Source of the DNA: Physocladia obscura | Taxonomy: Eukaryota; Chytridiomycota; Chytridiomycetes; Chytridiales; Chytriomycetaceae | DNA length: 16,555 nt | Assembly: GCA_027596945.1 (NCBI GenBank) | Contig: JADGJH010000581.1 | Coordinates: 1-16,555 of the forward strand | Reading direction: 5' to 3' | Shown here: piece by piece, positions 1 to 8,707 of the stretch | Layout of the letters: every line of letters starts with the position of its first letter | How positions within the stretch are numbered: position 1 is the first letter of the stretch | Notes under the pieces: model-generated | Told to the model about the DNA's origin: nothing | Databases searched by the model: none | Seen by the model: only the letters and a program-made list of their open reading frames with translations | Made by a program: the position numbers and the translations under genes

Positions 1-24
1 ATATTATTATTATTATTATTATTA

Positions 25-64
<40 letters not shown>
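1..64. repeat. (ATT)n trinucleotide microsatellite
   Basis: Nearly pure ATT/TAT repeats run from the window edge to about position 64, with one break near 25 where a T is missing. A shorter ATT run recurs at about 600-611. If the gene at 80-570 is spliced as predicted, this tract lies inside its first intron, so it is probably transcribed but not coding. Confidence 0.95.
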
Positions 65-79
65 GTTACGCAGAATTAC

Positions 80-570
80 CTATCCCATGCAGGAACAACA
101 GAATTCTCGATATCGCCAATGTTCTGCTGTTTAGCAACAGCACGAACCTGCGCGTCAATCTCCGCTTTCATACGCGCCTCAACTTTATCATTATTATTAT
201 TTGCATCTGCAAAGACAGGGACACTAGACACAACATCATAAACTCCCAAATGCGGACCAACAAGAAAATCGCCATCACTTCCCACAAGAATGAAGTTTTT
301 GACGCGATGCATAAACGTAAGAATCTGAATTGGAATTCTGTCGAATGCAACTTCGCGTCCGGTTTTAATTGCAATCGCAATATTTTTAAATGCGAGGTCG
401 TTATGGCTGTGGACTGTGTGGTAATTTGTTTCATTGCTGTTTGATGACAAGATTGCTGCTGACAGACGATTTCGAGCTTGGATGTCGGACTGTATGGCCA
501 AAACTGTGATAAGTATCGCAATAGGAGTTGATAAGGATATTATTCGGACGATTGTACGTCGAAGCTTCAT
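80..570 (-). CDS. Fringe-like GT31 glycosyltransferase, first exon only (partial at window edge)
   Basis: The reading frame starts at ATG 570 and gives about 163 codons before a likely splice donor (GTAATT, first base at 79, phase 2). Unspliced, a TAA follows at 78-76. Residues 8-27 form one hydrophobic segment, which looks like the signal anchor of a Golgi type II membrane protein. Residues 71-98 (REVAFDRIPIQ, then a Phe/Val-rich strand and VGSD) resemble the N-terminal strand of fungal GT31 Fringe-like proteins, where a TG.E...R.P.Q..TF pattern precedes the donor-sugar site. The last residues, VVPAWDR, match the point where family members continue into W-x-D-K-Y-K, so the rest should lie left of the window. 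The DxD metal site is not in this exon, so activity cannot be judged. The family call is from motif memory; a generic Golgi glycosyltransferase is the alternative. Confidence 0.6.
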
Positions 571-737
571 TTCCAGTTGGTTTTTCGATTTTTAATGTTT
601 ATTATTATTATCTTCCTTGGCCCGCCTTAAAATTTTCTCATCCCGCCAAGGAACAGGAAACCAATTTTTTTATTTTATTGTTGAGGAAACAGAGGTCGAT
701 TTTTTGATAAAAATACAAGTTTTTGCAAAGAATTCGA
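571..737. promoter_or_regulatory. Divergent intergenic region between the GT31 and makorin genes
   Basis: About 167 bp separate the minus-strand ATG at 570 from the most likely makorin ATG at 738. The stretch has AT-rich runs (a TTATTATTATT tract near 600 and T/A runs at 665-715) and no convincing ORF. It must hold both promoters if both genes are expressed. No specific transcription-factor site was recognised. Confidence 0.4.
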
Positions 738-1828
738 TGGCGCAAATATTCAATCACCTGTTTGTTTTTACGCGCGCAGAAACTGCTTTAAAGATGAGAA
801 CTGTCAATTCGAACACGTTGCGCCATGGGGCGCGGATGGCCGGCCGCCGTTTGTCCACTTGTCTGCTTTTTCTTTGCAAAGGTTCGTTTTGGTCTTAATG
901 TGTGAGTGGAGGAGTCATTTGTTTCTCAGCTGAATAACTAGCGTTACAGGGAAACTGTCGAAATGGTGCACGCTGCTTTTCTTGCATTTGTCAGATCCTG
1001 TCCAGTCATTGTGGGCAGGATCTTCTGGTGTGCTTGATGCTGCTTCTGCAACTGTCGAAACGGAATAGAAAGGAAAAGCGCAAATGCTGAACATCTGATC
1101 GAACAGCGCGATCGCGAGGGTGGAATCGATGACAACGAAAATCTGGAATGCGTTGTATGCTATGAAAACCATCCGTGTTTGCACTGCTCTTGGACTGCTC
1201 GCATATACTTTGTCAGCCATGTTCCCAGCCATGGCGGAGCCGTTCGTCGAAACAAGATACCACGCTCGCCAACTTTGCAATAAATCGTGCCCTGTATGCC
1301 GCACCGCTTCGCCGTTTGTTATAGCCTCAATTATATTTCCAAAAACCGATGATCATAAGAACCAAATAGTTGCAAAATTTTGTGCCTCGACTCAGGCGAT
1401 TCCATGCAAATACTTCAAACGTGGCCCAGCAGATTTTTCGCACAAGATGTGTCTGTTCGGTGATGATTGTCTCTACGGCCATTTGAATTCAGAACCGAGT
1501 TTTCAATGTTAAGAAGCCGCCTCCAGCACCGTCCAGAAGGAGAGAAGACGGTAGTGGCGCTTATGTTTTAGGTATTGAAGAACTGGTTATGCAAATAAGG
1601 GCATTAATTGATGTTGCATGGGAAAATCCCAAGGTGATTCAGCAGTTTCATGACAGAACTGCTGGCCTTGAACAACCAATTCATTATGACGGCTATTGGC
1701 ACAACCATGATCACAATGCGCATTTAGGGATGATATTTGACGTTGAATCTCACCAGAATAAAAATGATGGTGACGATGACTCTGAAGGCAGACTTGGAAA
1801 CGCATTAAAAAAATTTAATTCGCTGTGA
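738..1828 (+). pseudogene. MKRN: Makorin-type CCCH/RING E3 ubiquitin ligase, frame-broken
   Basis: The pieces lie in makorin order but in three frames. A CCCH finger (Cys codons at 763, 784, 802, His 814) comes first. A second finger core (CRNGARC, His 985) follows, then a C3HC4 RING: CVVCYE at 1149-1166, CSHILCQPC at 1196-1222, a WRS motif, and KSCPVCR with cysteines at 1288 and 1297. A third CCCH (CKYFKR..., from 1405) has an unusually long 14-residue first spacing. A tail to the TGA at 1828 contains a Pro/Arg-rich stretch and an Asp-rich end. Makorins ubiquitylate RNA-binding and other nuclear proteins. Frame changes occur near A752-753, T982-983, A1058-1060, A1165-1168, A1282-1284 and T1500-1503, mostly as one base missing from a short homopolymer. 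Some split adjacent RING codons, so introns cannot explain them. An intron around 902-949 (GTGAGT...ACAG) is possible. It is either a pseudogene or a badly polished assembly. Confidence 0.85.
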
Positions 1829-1853
1829 AAAGAAGAATAAAATTAAAAAAAAA

Positions 1854-4800
1854 ATGCAGAAAACGCGAGTGGTTGTGACGTACAAAAGGAGAACGGGTAA
1901 AGAGGGAACAGTTGCAACTGTAGTTTCCGCTTCAACACTTTTGCAGTCACCGCCACTAAAGTCTCGCAAGGCAGTAGTGCTGGTGCCGATGCTGACACTG
2001 GAAACAACTACAGCTACAACGACGGGAAATACTGACGCAACATCACCAGTACCAAAATCATCTTTAACTCTACGCTCGCTTCGGTTAGCGGAAACAGAGA
2101 CTGATGCCCAAACTGCTTCACTCGTACCAGTCAAACGCAAATCCGATCCGGCGACATCAGTCGGCGAATCGGATCTGTCCAAAAAGAAATTGGCTAAAAC
2201 AGAATTGCTAAAGCCAAGTGTCCCCTTGCCAAGTTTGTTGAACATCCGATTATATTTATTAGTATCATTTCCAGACGCTGGTGATTGATTCAAGTATTGT
2301 TTTGTTTAGTTTCGGCATCGCCAAACAAAACACGCCGGATTGCGCGAATGAAAGTCAGTGTCACCGGTGCCATAACCACAGCAAAATTAAAAGATCACGA
2401 TAAATCTCGCGAATCTCAACTAGCAAGTACATCAGATATCTCGAAAGTGGTCGTTTCCGCAACTCCCGCAAGGGCGAGCGCAACTAGCACAACTAGCACA
2501 GGACGCAGTGAACTTTTTCGAACAATTTCGCCGTCGCATTTGAGTGTTTCGAGTTTCGAACGTTTGGCGGCGGAAGCGAAAATGAAAAATTTGAACGTCA
2601 CAAATACCGCCGCATCAATTGCGCCGAAAATGTCAACAGTAACTTATGCGAAATCTCGCAGCTATTTACAAGCATTAGAAACGGAGGAGGATGAAAATCG
2701 AGCATCTATTTTAAACAGCCAGATTGATGAAGGGCTTGATAGCAGTGATGACGATGAAGAGGTTGATTATGTTTTATCATTAATTTCATTTATTGATGTT
2801 ATTGGTAGAAAAAAAAAGAGTTACGAAACGTACATGAGTTGCGAGAATCTGGCAAAGCTGCTCGATTTACTGACGAAGTTGAATATATTATAAGTGGCCT
2901 TGCCGCTGATAATTCTATTGGAATGCGAAGATCAAGGTGTGCGTCTTTTTATTTTGTCTCTTATAGCTCATGTTTGCACTGTTTAGTTACTTTGAATTGG
3001 CCGGAAAAGTACTGGTTAGATACTTTTATTTTACCATTTTATTTTTTCAAAAATGAATAAATAATCACAGGATGAGTCTTTCTTGCTGAAAGCTCGAGCC
3101 CATAACGTTTTGTCTCGTTTTTGTGAATGTGTGGATGACTCTGATCAGGTTGGTGATTTTTTCTTCTTTTCGTTTCATAAAAAAATTAAAAAAAGACTGC
3201 AACCAGATAATCACGTCCATATCTCTCTTTATAATTTGCATAATGTGCAAGAATCGGCGAAATATTGACATTTTGGTAGAACATGAAAAGATTGTTCCGT
3301 TTGTGGTAAAAAACTTTCAACTCCGGTCTGATATCCTTGTTACACCGCCGCGAAACAAATATGAACGGAACTTTGTGAGCAAGTTTCTCGTTAAGTTTCT
3401 TTATCCATGAATCTAAGCTTATATTTAGGTGGCTGATGTGAAGAAATTTATTGTTTCATCAAACATAATTGTCGAACAAGATGTGGGTATAATACTTTTT
3501 AGAAAATATAAAAATTATAATCACAAAAAACAATTAGATTTCGAATTTCAATTTGGGAATATTGTGTATGGATGCGCTCTTTACTTCAGCTGCTGCGACG
3601 AAATCTATCCATTTTGAACTGTTGCACTCTCACCGGCTTTCTTCTCTGATTTTTTCTAAGTTTGTTCAATATTGCAACACCAGAGTTCCGTTAGCTTCTT
3701 GTTGCAAAGACTCGACACCAACAAGTGCAGTAGAAGCTTTGCCTCCGCCTTGCTCGAAACAAATCCGCCAAATAAGAGCAAACTTGAGACTTTTCAGTAC
3801 CATATTTTTATCCGCATCAAAGGAAAGGAGACTAGAATTGTTTAATAACTCTGAACTCTTGAAAACAATTTTGGGAATCCTGGCATTTTATTACGCGAGT
3901 CTTTCAACGCTTCGCAAGCCAAAAATTTCTGGTAATTAAAATCGTTGAAATTATCTAAAAAATTTTGTAATCTTAAATGAACAGTTGTTGAATTGGTCTT
4001 CTTAGTTTTACAACTACTTGTTGACATCTCCGCTGAAGAAGAAGCAGCGTGTATTGCTTTGAACCATTTTGGCGCGCATAACTTAATCTGCCGTATTGTT
4101 CTACATGCATGGCAATTTTCTGCAAATGTTATAAAAACCATAAATAAGGGAAAAAAGCAGCAGCTTGTTGAAAACGACATATTTCCTTTGTCGGCGCCAA
4201 ATGGAAGTATTCCATTTTTGCAAGAGTATAATGGACTATTGCTATCCAGCTTGGCACTTGTCACGAATCTTGTGCGTAACGATAAATCATTAACGCTCAA
4301 TTTCGGTAAATTGAGTGAGTATTGTAATTGTTTTTTGTTTTTTTGTTTCTTTTTTTCTTCTTCTTCAGATAGTGCTCCCTAATTTCAGCATTTTCTGCAC
4401 AGAAATGAATCCACAGTGTCCATGCTGGGATCTCGAACTATGTAATTGTCGGAAAATTGGAGTCTTCAAAAATATTTTGATGCTGTTTGTTGCTTCAGCA
4501 AAAACTGAATCTGTGAGTGAACTAAAAATAACCTGCCTAGAACAAAACACGGAACACAAAACTGAAAGCATAATTAGTCAAATATTCCGAAAACAGCTAT
4601 CGTGATTATGTGTGCGTTGATTGGATGCCTTGTTGATGATTGCCCAGTTAATGCAGCTCTGGTTCATGTAGTGACAGATTCTGTCCTTTCTTTTGCAGAA
4701 ATGGCTGACTTGCTGCAGCTTTTTGCTGAGTTTCACCGAAATTCGCAGACAGACGAGCAGAAATCGGCCGATGACGACGAAGGTGTTAATAACGACGGAG

Positions 4801-4913
4801 TTTCTGAAGCTGTTGATGGAATTGTTGGTGACTCTGTATCCACTGCTGATGCAGCTGGAATTTTGAAGCAAGTGGACAGATTGTTGTACATTGCAAAAGT
4901 TTTACGCAATTGA
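1854..4913 (+). CDS. WAPL: WAPL, cohesin-release factor (11-exon model)
   Basis: Predicted exons: 1854-2232, 2310-2770, 2809-2936, 2987-3014, 3071-3148, 3207-3374, 3429-3482, 3538-3931, 3985-4314, 4403-4512, 4578-4913. They sum to 2466 nt, 821 residues plus TGA, with every junction in phase. WAPL binds SCC3/PDS5 and opens the SMC3-SCC1 gate to unload cohesin from chromatin. Residues 1-280 are Ser/Thr/Lys-rich and probably disordered, with a TYKRR motif near residue 9 like the N-terminal TYG motif of the family. The helical-repeat WAPL domain starts with ELRESGKAARF (about 290-300) and continues through DEVEYIISGL, FELAGKVL, ESFLLKARAHNVLSRF, RRNIDILVEHEK, LRLFSTIFL, LLSSLALVTNLV and the terminal LIGCLVDDCPVN helix. 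Least certain are the first intron (a donor at 2218 also fits), the 38-nt intron 2771-2808 and the acceptor at 4402. No stop or frameshift interrupts the model, unlike the makorin gene next door. Confidence 0.85.
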
Positions 4914-5584
4914 GGATTCGTGTTTGTGTTGATGAAACAATAAGGACAGTATATTTACTAAAAAGGAATGTTAAATCCGAAGGTTATTTTGATTCAATAT
5001 CGCCAGCTGTTTTTCAGACAATTTTTTACAAATTTTGTAAGTTCACAACAGCAAAAAAAAAACTATTGACAATTTTTTTCTTTTTTTCTCAATGATGTCT
5101 TTTTCGAATCATATTTCCAATTTTTTCTTTCATCTTTATTTTTAAATCTGCATATCTAGCATCCTTAATTCCTCCCGCTTTTAGCTTGTGAGCAGAAATG
5201 AGTTATTCAGACGAAAACATTCTCATATTGTTTTGAGATTAAATTTAACTTTTCGAATTTATTTTCTTGATATTTTGAGGTACTTTGAATTGATATTTAA
5301 TGTGGGATGATAGTATTTGTTTCTGTTGTACCAAAGTTTAGTGTTTCTAATAAATGTAAAGTAGCAATTCCTATTTTACAATTTTTAAGCATGTTGTGAA
5401 AAAAATTTATAATTAACTTTACCCCCTACTGTACAGCCCACACACACTTTTCTGTGGAGCTTCTCTAATAAAATTTTGAATTGACTGAGATTGTACTGCA
5501 GCAAGTGACAAATCAACCCAACTTTGAATGCTGTGGGATTGTTCACTCAATTATGGTGACGTGTATTGTGTTTGATTTAAGTGT
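4914..5584. other. Intergenic, AT-rich, no supported gene
   Basis: This is 3' flank of WAPL followed by AT-rich sequence with long T and A runs. The one coding-like scrap is a 37-codon minus-strand frame at 5089-5202, listed separately. No tRNA, terminal repeat or transposon signature was seen. Confidence 0.6.
5089..5202 (-). other. Short coding-like minus-strand frame (possible exon or gene remnant)
   Basis: On the minus strand a 37-codon frame ends at TGA 5091-5089 and is bounded upstream by an in-frame TAA at 5205-5203. It reads like a basic, helical C-terminus (KAGGIKDARYADLKIK, then MKEKIGNMIRKRHH). A CACAAG near 5184 could be a splice acceptor, making it a terminal exon of a lost gene. 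I do not recognise the family. It may be chance, but its composition is less random than the surrounding T-rich DNA. Confidence 0.2.
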
Positions 5585-6311
5585 GTGTGTTTACTGAGAA
5601 AGTCGTGCTTATTTGTGTGTGTTCTTCATTGTTGTGACAAATCAACTATTCAACGTGCACCTTGTTCTCATGTGAATGGCAATAATGGCAGCTTGTGTGC
5701 GAATATGGATGAAAACACCTTTCCAAAGCAAGATACACCAGAATCAGTGGAAAGACAGTGGTACCAAGACACAGATGTAGCTGAAATGAAAATAAGATTG
5801 ACTGAGCAAATTTGTCAAAGCCTCTACTATGTTGCAGCCATGACCAACAAAACTAATGGATATCATCTGTTTATTGGTGAGAAACTGATTCAACTTCTTG
5901 ATGAGTTTTGAAAGGTGAGAATTATGATGAGTTCAATGTCTTCTACTGATACATACATGTAGAACTCAAAACCAAAAGCAGAACAATTTGCCGATTTTCT
6001 GGAACATATCAATTCAGAATTTAGTGCACATTATTCTATGTGTACAAAAATTATGCCGAGTTTGTTTGCAAGTACCAGCGATTCTCATTTGCCCCAATGT
6101 ACTTCACAACTATAGTAAAAAACATCAAGAAGTTTGAAGCATGGTTTGACTCAAGTGAATGTCAGCAATTGGCAGAAACTGATGTGTTGTCAGCTGCTTT
6201 TGGAAGGAGACACCAGCTGGGCTACACACACGTGATACAACATATGCATTTGACATTGATGATGAAGAGTTGCTAGCAGATGCTGATTTGGAAAATTTCA
6301 CTGAAGAATGA
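5585..6311 (+). pseudogene. Unknown element-borne ORF with acidic C-terminus, decayed
   Basis: Coding-like sequence begins around the ATG at 5706 (MDENTFPKQDTPESVERQW) inside a frame open from 5585. It stops at TGA 5909-5911, resumes in the same frame after a TAG near 5960 (AEQFADFLEHINSEF), and switches frame near 6040 (YAEFVCKYQRFSFAPMYF, then KKFEAWFDSSECQQLAETDVL). A further two-base slip in the ACACAC run near 6227-6233 restores an acidic tail (DIDDEELLADADLENFTEE) ending at TGA 6309-6311. I do not recognise a domain. The A-ending codon style matches the helicase/HNH segment downstream, on the same strand, so it is probably another gene of that element. A DNA-binding accessory or structural protein is possible, but nothing in the sequence decides this. 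Confidence 0.45.
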
Positions 6312-6375
6312 ATTTTGCTTTACCTTGTTTAACTTGCATGCATTTTTGGACATTAACAATTGCATACTCATTTTG

Positions 6376-6440
6376 TCCAGCTAGCTGAATTTTTTTGGCA
6401 ACATTTCTATTGAAAAATCCAGCCCGCTCAACTTTTTGCC
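6376..6440 (+). repeat. Two copies of a CCAGCNNGCT palindromic motif
   Basis: Copy one at 6376-6398 reads TCCAGCTAGCTGAATTTTTT; its core CAGCTAGCTG is a perfect 10-bp palindrome. Copy two at 6413-6440 reads AATCCAGCCCGCTCAACTTT with flanking A and T runs. A third copy lies at 8708-8737. All three share the order A-run, TCCAGC, two variable bases, GCT[GC]AA, T-run, and the same strand. They follow the end of the 5585-6311 ORF and precede the 6520 ORF. Possible roles are element ends, recombination sites or transcript 3' hairpins. Confidence 0.55.
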
Positions 6441-6466
6441 TCCAAAAAAAAAAAAACAAAAAAAAA
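6441..6466. repeat. A-rich homopolymer tract
   Basis: After the second motif copy (…GCCTCC) come about 13 A, one C and about 9 A, then CCC. It lies between the palindromic motif pair and the ORF beginning at 6520. It could be a retro-derived A-tail or simple slippage; no gene is involved. Confidence 0.8.
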
Positions 6467-6519
6467 ACCCGAATTTAATTCAAAAACTATTTTATTTAGC
6501 AATAGTATAAAAGTTTTCA

Positions 6520-8064
6520 TTGAATATGGTGCATTGTTTCTACCAAAGTATAAAGCTATTTGAACTGAATAATTATGCCCTCACTTACAAAGGGCAATTC
6601 ATCCCTTGTAAGAGAAGAAGTAGAACTGTGGTGAACCAATTGAAGCTTCCTCGGAATGAAAAGGAACATAAGATGTTGCAAACACACATTGCAAACCTCA
6701 TTTGGAGCAATAAAGCAGCAATTATTGGAAACTATATTCTAAAGTTGGACAACACATTCATCAAGAAAACTGACAAGACAATGAAGCAGCTTCAAAACAG
6801 GGGTATGGAAATTGTGCATAATGTTTTGAAAAGAAGGTGGTCAACAGAAGACCTGATGGAATCTTGAAAGAAAACAAGACTTGAATTGAAGAATGCATTA
6901 AAGAGACAACTAGCACAAATTGAGGGAGCAAAAAAGAGGAGAAAGACAATAGATATAGTTTATAATCTAGCTCCCATCTTTGCAATGAGTGTAAATGATG
7001 AGTACCAAATTAGCTTTGTAACTCACTACACACTTCATATACAGAGAATAGATTCTTGCGTGATATTGAGGAACACCTAGTTCAAGCTTATTTGGAGACA
7101 TTAGCCAGGCAAAAAGCTGATGATAAGCCATATGACACAGATGTTACAAATATTGCCTATGTAACAACCCCTGTTCCTGCAGTGCAAGGAATCAAAGAAT
7201 GTATGGTGCAACTCTCACTTATCATCACCTACATCTTGAGCCAAACAATACAAACAACAATGACTGTGTTTACAATTTTCTACTCAAAACGTATGCTCCA
7301 CTTATTTCTGGTGGTTTAACTCAAAGAAAATTGATGGAATTCTTTGAAGAAGAAAAAATAGATAGTGGAATAACAACATGGCGGATAGAAGCTTTCTGCA
7401 AAGAGTATAAAATTAGCTTGTATGATCTGGACTTGGAAATGAACATATTTTGCTGGTATGCTCCAACAAAAAAAACCACCATTTGCCTTCATTGATTTAT
7501 GTTGTTGCCAATGAACACATGTATCCAGAGTTAATTAAAGAGCTGCACAATACAATTATTGCAATCAGTAAATCAAGTGAGTCCAAAATTCCATTAAAAT
7601 TCAAGTCATCAGCTAAATCTTTGAATGTATTTAATAGTGAAAGGAAAACTCTACTGGATGCACCGTTTTATGAGTTGAGTCAACTCAATGACTGCAATGT
7701 GGTTTATACAAATACAGATAATCTGATTAAATTAGTGGTCTATTTTGTTACTCAAGAACAAAGTGTTTACAAGACCAAAGGCACCAACGGCAGAGTGACC
7801 AGAATTGAGTACAAAAACAACGTAATAATTGAGGCTAATCCAGTATATAAGGAGGCATTTGATGCTGCAAAAGCTCTCAGAATTCCGTTCAAAAACCAAA
7901 ACCTTGTAAGCTTGGCATGTGAGGCATTTGATATTTATGTAGGGAATGACAAAATTGAAAGCACTTTCAACAAAAATACTAAAGAATTGTTTTTTGGCCA
8001 TCAAAAATGGGCCATTGTGGAAACATTCCAAGAACCTTTGGAAACAGCAATCTTACAAAGTTAA
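6520..8064 (+). pseudogene. N-terminal part of a large element replication protein, frame-broken
   Basis: One protein can be followed through several frames: frame +1 from 6520 to about 7050 with an in-frame TGA at 6865, frame +3 at about 7041-7197, frame +2 at 7199 to about 7455, and frame +1 again to the stop at 8062-8064. The shift near 7470 falls in an eight-A run. Readable segments include RNEKEHKMLQTHI, a basic coiled stretch (RLELKNALKRQLAQIEGAKKRRK), DCVYNFLLKTYAPLI, DSGITTWRIEAFCKEYKISL, then WYAP and SLIYVVANEHMYPELI. The last three resemble a recurring segment of large virus-like or transposon polyproteins, where a CV-x-Y block, a W-x-x-E-x-x-x-x-x-x-I-S-L block and a V-x-N-x-H-x-Y block occur in that order. 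I cannot name the enzyme. A Walker A motif (GxxGxGK[ST]) is absent. Confidence 0.5.
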
Positions 8065-8416
8065 AAAGCTTGAGCCATCAATTGAATTAAAGGATATTAT
8101 AACTGGAGAAAGAATATCAATAACAAGAGAACAGTTCCAACAGTGCTTTTGGATAAACTATTGCAGCACAGTCCATCATGTACAAGGAGAAACAATAAAA
8201 GAACCTTTTACAATTCATGAATGGAACAGAATGAAGGAGGATATGAGATACACAGCCATCAGCAGAGCTGTAAAGAAACAGTTTATCAATGTAAAAGATG
8301 ACCAAAAGAAAAGAGAGGCAACAAAAGATACTGATTATTGCAAAGTGGATGAATTAAAAAGAAATAAAGAGAACATGAAGAATGACATTAAGAAAAAAAG
8401 AGTAAAGGCAATTTGA
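8065..8416 (+). pseudogene. C-terminal motifs of an SF1-type helicase (core missing)
   Basis: The frame carrying SYKVKKLEPSIELKDIITGE continues to TVHHVQGETI (8171-8200) and MRYTAISRAVKK, then a Lys-rich tail ending in TGA 8414-8416. T-x-H-x-x-QG-x-[ST] and the YTA[IL]SRA arginine motif are the late helicase motifs (V and VI) of SF1 proteins such as PIF1/RecD-like enzymes. The ATP-binding motifs that should lie several hundred residues upstream are not present between here and 6520. The segment joins directly, with a frame change at about 8042-8064, to a part that reads like an earlier region of the polyprotein. The likely reading is an internal deletion that removed the catalytic core, so this copy should be inactive. 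Confidence 0.65.
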
Positions 8417-8438
8417 GTGATTAATCAGATTGTACATT

Positions 8439-8667
8439 ATGGATGCTCTAACAATACTCATTGAAACATACGTTCCTTGGCCGATATGAGCTTTTAAAGT
8501 ATTTGGGAATCCCAGATGGTGTTGTACCTAGAGGATATGAAATTGACCACATACATCCAAGAAGCAGCCATTTCACTGATGAAGATTTCAATAACATCAA
8601 TGCGTACTGGAATATTTGATTACTTCCAGCAAAGGACAACAATGATAGAAACAGAAAGACAAAATAG
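8439..8667 (+). pseudogene. HNH homing-type endonuclease, broken
   Basis: An ATG at 8439 begins MDALTIL. One base later in phase, from 8461, the frame reads LGRYELLKYLGIP, then GYEIDHIHPRSS, NNINAYWN and LLPAKDNNDRNRK. The order D-H-x-x-P, N-x-x-N/YWN, then a DNN-x-R-N-x-K tail is that of HNH nucleases, in which the His of DH is the general base and a later Asn and His/Asn bind metal. An in-frame TGA at 8617-8619 sits where relatives usually have Arg (YWN-[IL]-R-LLPA), as a CGA-to-TGA change would give. The frame ends at TAG 8665-8667; in another frame it could run on to a TGA inside the motif copy at 8708-8737. It probably made the cut used for mobility of the element. Confidence 0.75.
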
Positions 8668-8707
8668 TGGCTTGTGGAAAAGTTTGTGCAGAAAATAATT
8701 GTTTTGG

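Noticed and set aside
1805..2293. 162-codon minus-strand frame opposite the WAPL N-terminus
   Set aside because: Shadow of the low-complexity Ser/Thr/Lys-rich WAPL exon; no conserved motif.
5581..5592. GTGTGTGTGTGT-like dinucleotide run as a regulatory element
   Set aside because: Too short and common in AT-rich spacer to support a function.
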